53,046 bases of DNA. It comes from Bacteroidales bacterium (GTDB lineage: Bacteria > Bacteroidota > Bacteroidia > Bacteroidales > VadinHA17). Location of the stretch: the NCBI GenBank assembly GCA_012519515.1, contig JAAYQC010000146.1:1-53046 (forward strand). Direction: 5' to 3'. The notes under the pieces were generated by a model. That model was given only the letters and a program-made list of their open reading frames with translations. It had not been told where the DNA came from and searched no databases. This document shows, in pieces, positions 49,405 to 53,046 of this stretch (positions within the stretch are counted from its first letter, which is position 1; every line of letters starts with the position of its first letter). The position numbers and the translations under genes were made by a program.

Positions 49405-50573
49405 CAGCTTAGCTTTTCAAATGTTTTCCATACCTGGTACAATCCTCTCGGAATATGGAAACAGCCTTTCCACTTTCCTCCCTTCAGGTCAAGAAGTATC
49501 TCGCCCCGCCTGTTGAGATAACCAAACCATTCTCCAAATTCCGGATCAGGGAAATGTGTCCAGGTATATTCATGAACCTTGCGGAACCATTCAAGGCATT
49601 CAGGTTTTTTCGTATGCCTGTATCCCTTTATAAGACTTATCAGCGTCTCAACATGCACCCACCACAGCTTTTGGTCCCATTCAAGCTGCTGGAGGGGTTT
49701 TCCTTTTATATCCATAAAATAAAAAATGCCCCCATACCGGTCATCCCATCCGTAGTTCAGGATATTCAGGGTTCTTTCAACTGCTTTTTCGGCAAGAGTG
49801 CTGTCGTTGTTTCTTTCAGCCAGATCCATTATGAACCACATGGCTTCTATGCCATGTCCGGGATTTATCAGCCTGCCTTCGAAAGAGTCAGAAAATCCTC
49901 CGTCAGCTGTAACGTTTTCCCTGATCAGTCCCGAGAAAGGATCATAAAAGACCTCCATCACATCCCTGATACATTTTCGGATGATGTTTTCGACAGTCTT
50001 TTTGTCCAGCAGGTGTTCCGTTTCCAGCGCAAGGTTGCAGAGAATCATCGGTAAGGAAAATCCCCTGATCGGACGGGTTCCGGGAACGGATTTTTCATAA
50101 ATCCCCTTTGGATTATCGGCTCTTTTTAGTATAATGTTAAAAGTATTGACTGCAATTTCAGAGTAAGCTGCTTTCCCCGTTGCTTTTGACAACTGGGCGA
50201 AAGCCATTGTGGCAAAGCAATCGGAGAATATATTGTAAGGACTTATAAGTGGTTTCCCCTCGCTGGTAAGCGAAAAATACCAGTTACCCTCAGTGTCGCG
50301 GCCATATTTCTCAAGAAAAGCTGCTCCGTCTTCCGCTATTTTAAGCCATCTTTCATTTTTCTGAAGATGATTGTAAAGGGAAGCAAACATCCACACCTGT
50401 CTTCCCTGCAGCCAGATGAACTTATCTGTGTCGTAAACACGTCCCTGCCGGTCGAGACATGTGAAGAAACCTCCATTGTCCCTGTCAATGGAATGTTTTT
50501 CCCAGAACGGGATGATATTCTCAAGAAGCTCGCTTCTGTATTTTTCCGATAAGCGGCTGAATTCTGTGTTCAT
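49404..50573 (-). CDS. AGE family epimerase (N-acylglucosamine 2-epimerase-like)
   Basis: 389 aa; GGFFTCLDRQGRVYDTDKFIWLQGRQVWMF, INPGHGIEAMWFIMDLAER, KLWWVHVETLISLIKGY. Confidence 0.9.
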   Translation of the reverse strand: MNTEFSRLSEKYRSELLENIIPFWEKHSIDRDNGGFFTCLDRQGRVYDTDKFIWLQGRQVWMFASLYNHLQKNERWLKIAEDGAAFLEKYGRDTEGNWYFSLTSEGKPLISPYNIFSDCFATMAFAQLSKATGKAAYSEIAVNTFNIILKRADNPKGIYEKSVPGTRPIRGFSLPMILCNLALETEHLLDKKTVENIIRKCIRDVMEVFYDPFSGLIRENVTADGGFSDSFEGRLINPGHGIEAMWFIMDLAERNNDSTLAEKAVERTLNILNYGWDDRYGGIFYFMDIKGKPLQQLEWDQKLWWVHVETLISLIKGYRHTKKPECLEWFRKVHEYTWTHFPDPEFGEWFGYLNRRGEILLDLKGGKWKGCFHIPRGLYQVWKTFEKLS

Positions 50574-50697
50574 ACATTAAACATTGATGCAAAATAATAA
50601 TCCATCTTGATATTACTTACATCCGGTTTTTCCCCACGCGTTCCGGCGCCTGCCTGCCGGGGGTTTTTCCGGATATCATCAGAACAAGAAGCGGCCT

Positions 50698-52836
50698 TTA
50701 TTTAAGATAGTCATTGAAATACCCGGCTATCTTTTCAAAAAGATGAACCCTGGCCATGCCTGTCATGTTGTGTCCGGCTCCCGGATAAACAAAATAATCG
50801 ACCTGTCTGCCCTGTTTTATGCATTCATCGATAAAGGCCAGACTGTGTTGCCAGACTACCGTGGGATCGGCGGTGCCGTGAATTATAAGGAGTTTTCCCC
50901 TTAGATTGCCGGCATAGTTTATAAGCGATGATTTCTCATATCCTTCGGGGTTCTTCATCGGGGTATCCATATAACGTTCGCCGTACATCACCTCATACCA
51001 TTTCCAGTCGATAACCGGTCCGCCGGCACAGGCAGTCTTAAAGACTCCCGGGTTCCGAAGCATCAGGTTTATGGTCATGAATCCCCCGTAGCTCCATCCA
51101 TTTACACCTATCCTGTCAGGATCAACATAGCTGAGTGTCTTAAGATACCTGATCCCTGCCATCTGGTCGGCCATTTCCGTTTCGCCCAGCTGCCTGTGAA
51201 TGATGTTTTCAAAATCCCTTCCCCTGTTGTCTGAACCGCGGTTATCGAGAGTGAAAACCACGTAACCCTGCTGAGCAATATAATTCAGGAAAAAGCCGGC
51301 CCCGCCCGTCCATGATTTTGTTATCATCTGTGCATGAGGCCCTCCGTATACATAAACGAACACCGGGTACCTGACTGAAGGATCAAAATTCACAGGTTTG
51401 ATAAGGCGGCACCAGAGATCGGTGATACCGTCATCGGCCTTGATGGTGAACAGCGACATCTCCCCGGTATTGTATCCCTTGTAAGGATCCGGATCTTCAA
51501 GGAGTGTAGAGATCTTTGTTCCCTTTACGTCGATAAGGTAATATGCCCTTGCCATCTGAAGTCCGCTGAAAACATCAAGGAACCAAAGCTTGTCTTCAGA
51601 GGCATTAATGTTGTGAACGCCTTCTCCGGAGGTGATTCTTTCCGTTTTTCCCGACCTGATCTCAGTTTTGCAGAGATGCTTTTCAAGAGGACTTTCGATT
51701 GTTGATTCATAGAATACAGAAGCGCACTGCTGATCGGTTCCGATAAGTTTCAGGACTTCCCATTTTCCTTTTGTTACTTGCTTCAGGAGATTTCCAACCG
51801 TGTCGTAGAGATAAAGATGATTCCAACCGTCGCGGCGGCTTTGCCATATGAACTTCGAAGCATCTCCCGGAAGAAAATACAAACCGTGCATAGGTTCAAC
51901 GTACTTGTCGCTGCTTTCTTCAAACAGCTTCCTGACCAGTTCTCCTGTTGATGCATCATATTTATTCATCCTGAAATAGTTCTGATCACGGTTCAGTATC
52001 CCGGCAAAAATGTATCTGCATGAAGGATCCCAGGTCACTGAAGTGATATACTGGTTTTCGGGACCCTCCGTCTGAAGATAAACTATCTCGTTGTGAAGGG
52101 GATCGAAGATACCCAGCCGGAGCTTCTCGCTTTTCATCCCTGCCATAGGGTATTTGATGAGCGAGCTTTCCGCGATCCGGCTTGTAATATCAACAAGCGG
52201 GTAATCGGTGACTTCTCTCTGATCGATCCTGTAAAATGCGAGCTTACTGCCGTCGGGCGACCAGTAAAGACCGGCATCGATACCAAATTCGTTGCGGGAT
52301 GGGATTTGTCCGTAAGCAATTTCCCTGTCATTATCTCCATTTACCTGAATCGCTTGTCCGTCAATTGAAACAAACAGGTTATTTTCAAGGGTCCAGGCAA
52401 CGTTGAGGCTATTGCCGCTGATAGTCACATTTTCGCCTGAGCCGTCATACTCATTCACTTTCATCAGTTTTGACGACGAAAGATCGAAAAGGAATATCCT
52501 GTTCTCAGCAGTAAAATAGAAACTGTTGCTCCCGTTCCAGGATATGAAAGGAAAGCGATTAAGTTCATTCTCCTTCAGTTCTTTCATTTTCAGGTTGAGC
52601 TCATCAAGTTTCAGTATGATATCAGCTTCTGACGGATTGATAACCGTTTTCTGTATCAGGCTTTCGTTTTCAATCCATGTGAATGAATTGAGTCCCGGCC
52701 TCCAGGAAAGACCTGTGATTGATTTGGGTGAAAGTTCCCTGTTAAGGTAATCTGAAGCGCTGAATACCTTGTCCTGTGCTGAAGTTTCAAATGCCAATAC
52801 AATGACAACCAGCAGGGTAAAAATTTTTCTTGTCAT
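50698..52836 (-). CDS. Secreted S9 family peptidase, dipeptidyl-peptidase IV type
   Basis: 712 aa with signal peptide; YVYGGPHAQ, DNRGSDNRGRDFENI, VNGWSYGGFMT (catalytic Ser), IIHGTADPTVVWQHS (Asp), GAGHNM (His). Confidence 0.94.
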   Translation of the reverse strand: MTRKIFTLLVVIVLAFETSAQDKVFSASDYLNRELSPKSITGLSWRPGLNSFTWIENESLIQKTVINPSEADIILKLDELNLKMKELKENELNRFPFISWNGSNSFYFTAENRIFLFDLSSSKLMKVNEYDGSGENVTISGNSLNVAWTLENNLFVSIDGQAIQVNGDNDREIAYGQIPSRNEFGIDAGLYWSPDGSKLAFYRIDQREVTDYPLVDITSRIAESSLIKYPMAGMKSEKLRLGIFDPLHNEIVYLQTEGPENQYITSVTWDPSCRYIFAGILNRDQNYFRMNKYDASTGELVRKLFEESSDKYVEPMHGLYFLPGDASKFIWQSRRDGWNHLYLYDTVGNLLKQVTKGKWEVLKLIGTDQQCASVFYESTIESPLEKHLCKTEIRSGKTERITSGEGVHNINASEDKLWFLDVFSGLQMARAYYLIDVKGTKISTLLEDPDPYKGYNTGEMSLFTIKADDGITDLWCRLIKPVNFDPSVRYPVFVYVYGGPHAQMITKSWTGGAGFFLNYIAQQGYVVFTLDNRGSDNRGRDFENIIHRQLGETEMADQMAGIRYLKTLSYVDPDRIGVNGWSYGGFMTINLMLRNPGVFKTACAGGPVIDWKWYEVMYGERYMDTPMKNPEGYEKSSLINYAGNLRGKLLIIHGTADPTVVWQHSLAFIDECIKQGRQVDYFVYPGAGHNMTGMARVHLFEKIAGYFNDYLK

Positions 52837-52952
52837 ATTTCCGAGCTTTGTTCAAAGATAGGCATTTCGGCTCATCTGATAGCCGCCATGACAATAACAT
52901 TTCCGGGGGGACGTCAATTTACCGGAGACTATCGTCATACAGGCCAAAATGA

Positions 52953-53033
52953 TGCAATGTATAATGTATTATAGGCGATGGATTATAGGCGATGTATAAA
53001 CAATTAGCAATTAGCAATTAACAATTAACAATT
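52953..53033. repeat. Copy of the TATAATGTATTATAGGCGATG repeat followed by CAATTAGCAATTAACAATTA tandem units
   Basis: atgcaatgtataatgtattataggcgatggattataggcgatgtataaacaattagcaattagcaattaacaattaacaatta. Confidence 0.75.
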
Positions 53034-53046
53034 ATCCGTTAGGGCA

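Noticed and set aside
1-53046. tRNA, rRNA or intact transposon/IS
   Set aside because: No cloverleaf, rRNA segment or transposase reading frame was recognised by eye; a tRNAscan/Infernal run would be decisive.

Overview
The window looks like part of a Bacteroidota chromosome, judged from T9SS-type secreted proteins, a TAnnTTTG-type promoter and a Wza/Wzc/Wzx polysaccharide locus. From left to right it contains: (1) the 3' part of a secreted T9SS-sorted surface protein; (2) a short peptide gene with a strong promoter and terminator, convergent with a SAM methyltransferase; (3) a lipoprotein plus three small outer-membrane beta-barrel-like proteins; (4) a small HTH protein and a GH29 alpha-L-fucosidase; (5) a 15-kb gene for a 4983-aa SprB-like adhesin with three internal repeat arrays, PKD domains and a gliding-motility-type C-terminal domain; (6) a minus-strand exopolysaccharide/capsule locus of about 20 kb (wza, wzc, wzx, a wzy-like gene, pyruvyl transferase, many glycosyltransferases, FkbM methyltransferase, asparagine-synthase-type amidotransferase, acyltransferase, a predicted alpha/alpha-toroid protein, DUF354) ending in a clear intrinsic terminator; (7) an HTH/nucleotidyltransferase-like regulator, a small lipoprotein and a frameshifted NYN-domain pseudogene; (8) a NanT-like MFS / AGE epimerase pair and a DPP-IV-type S9 peptidase. 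Intergenic regions carry several families of degenerate short tandem repeats and hairpins, some running right up to stop codons. The observations I consider most worth a second look are the small peptide next to a methyltransferase, the dispersed intergenic repeat family, the giant adhesin, the wzc-wzx terminator and the toroid protein inside the polysaccharide operon. I see no CRISPR array, rRNA, tRNA or intact transposase. All family assignments are by eye from the translations; no database search was run.
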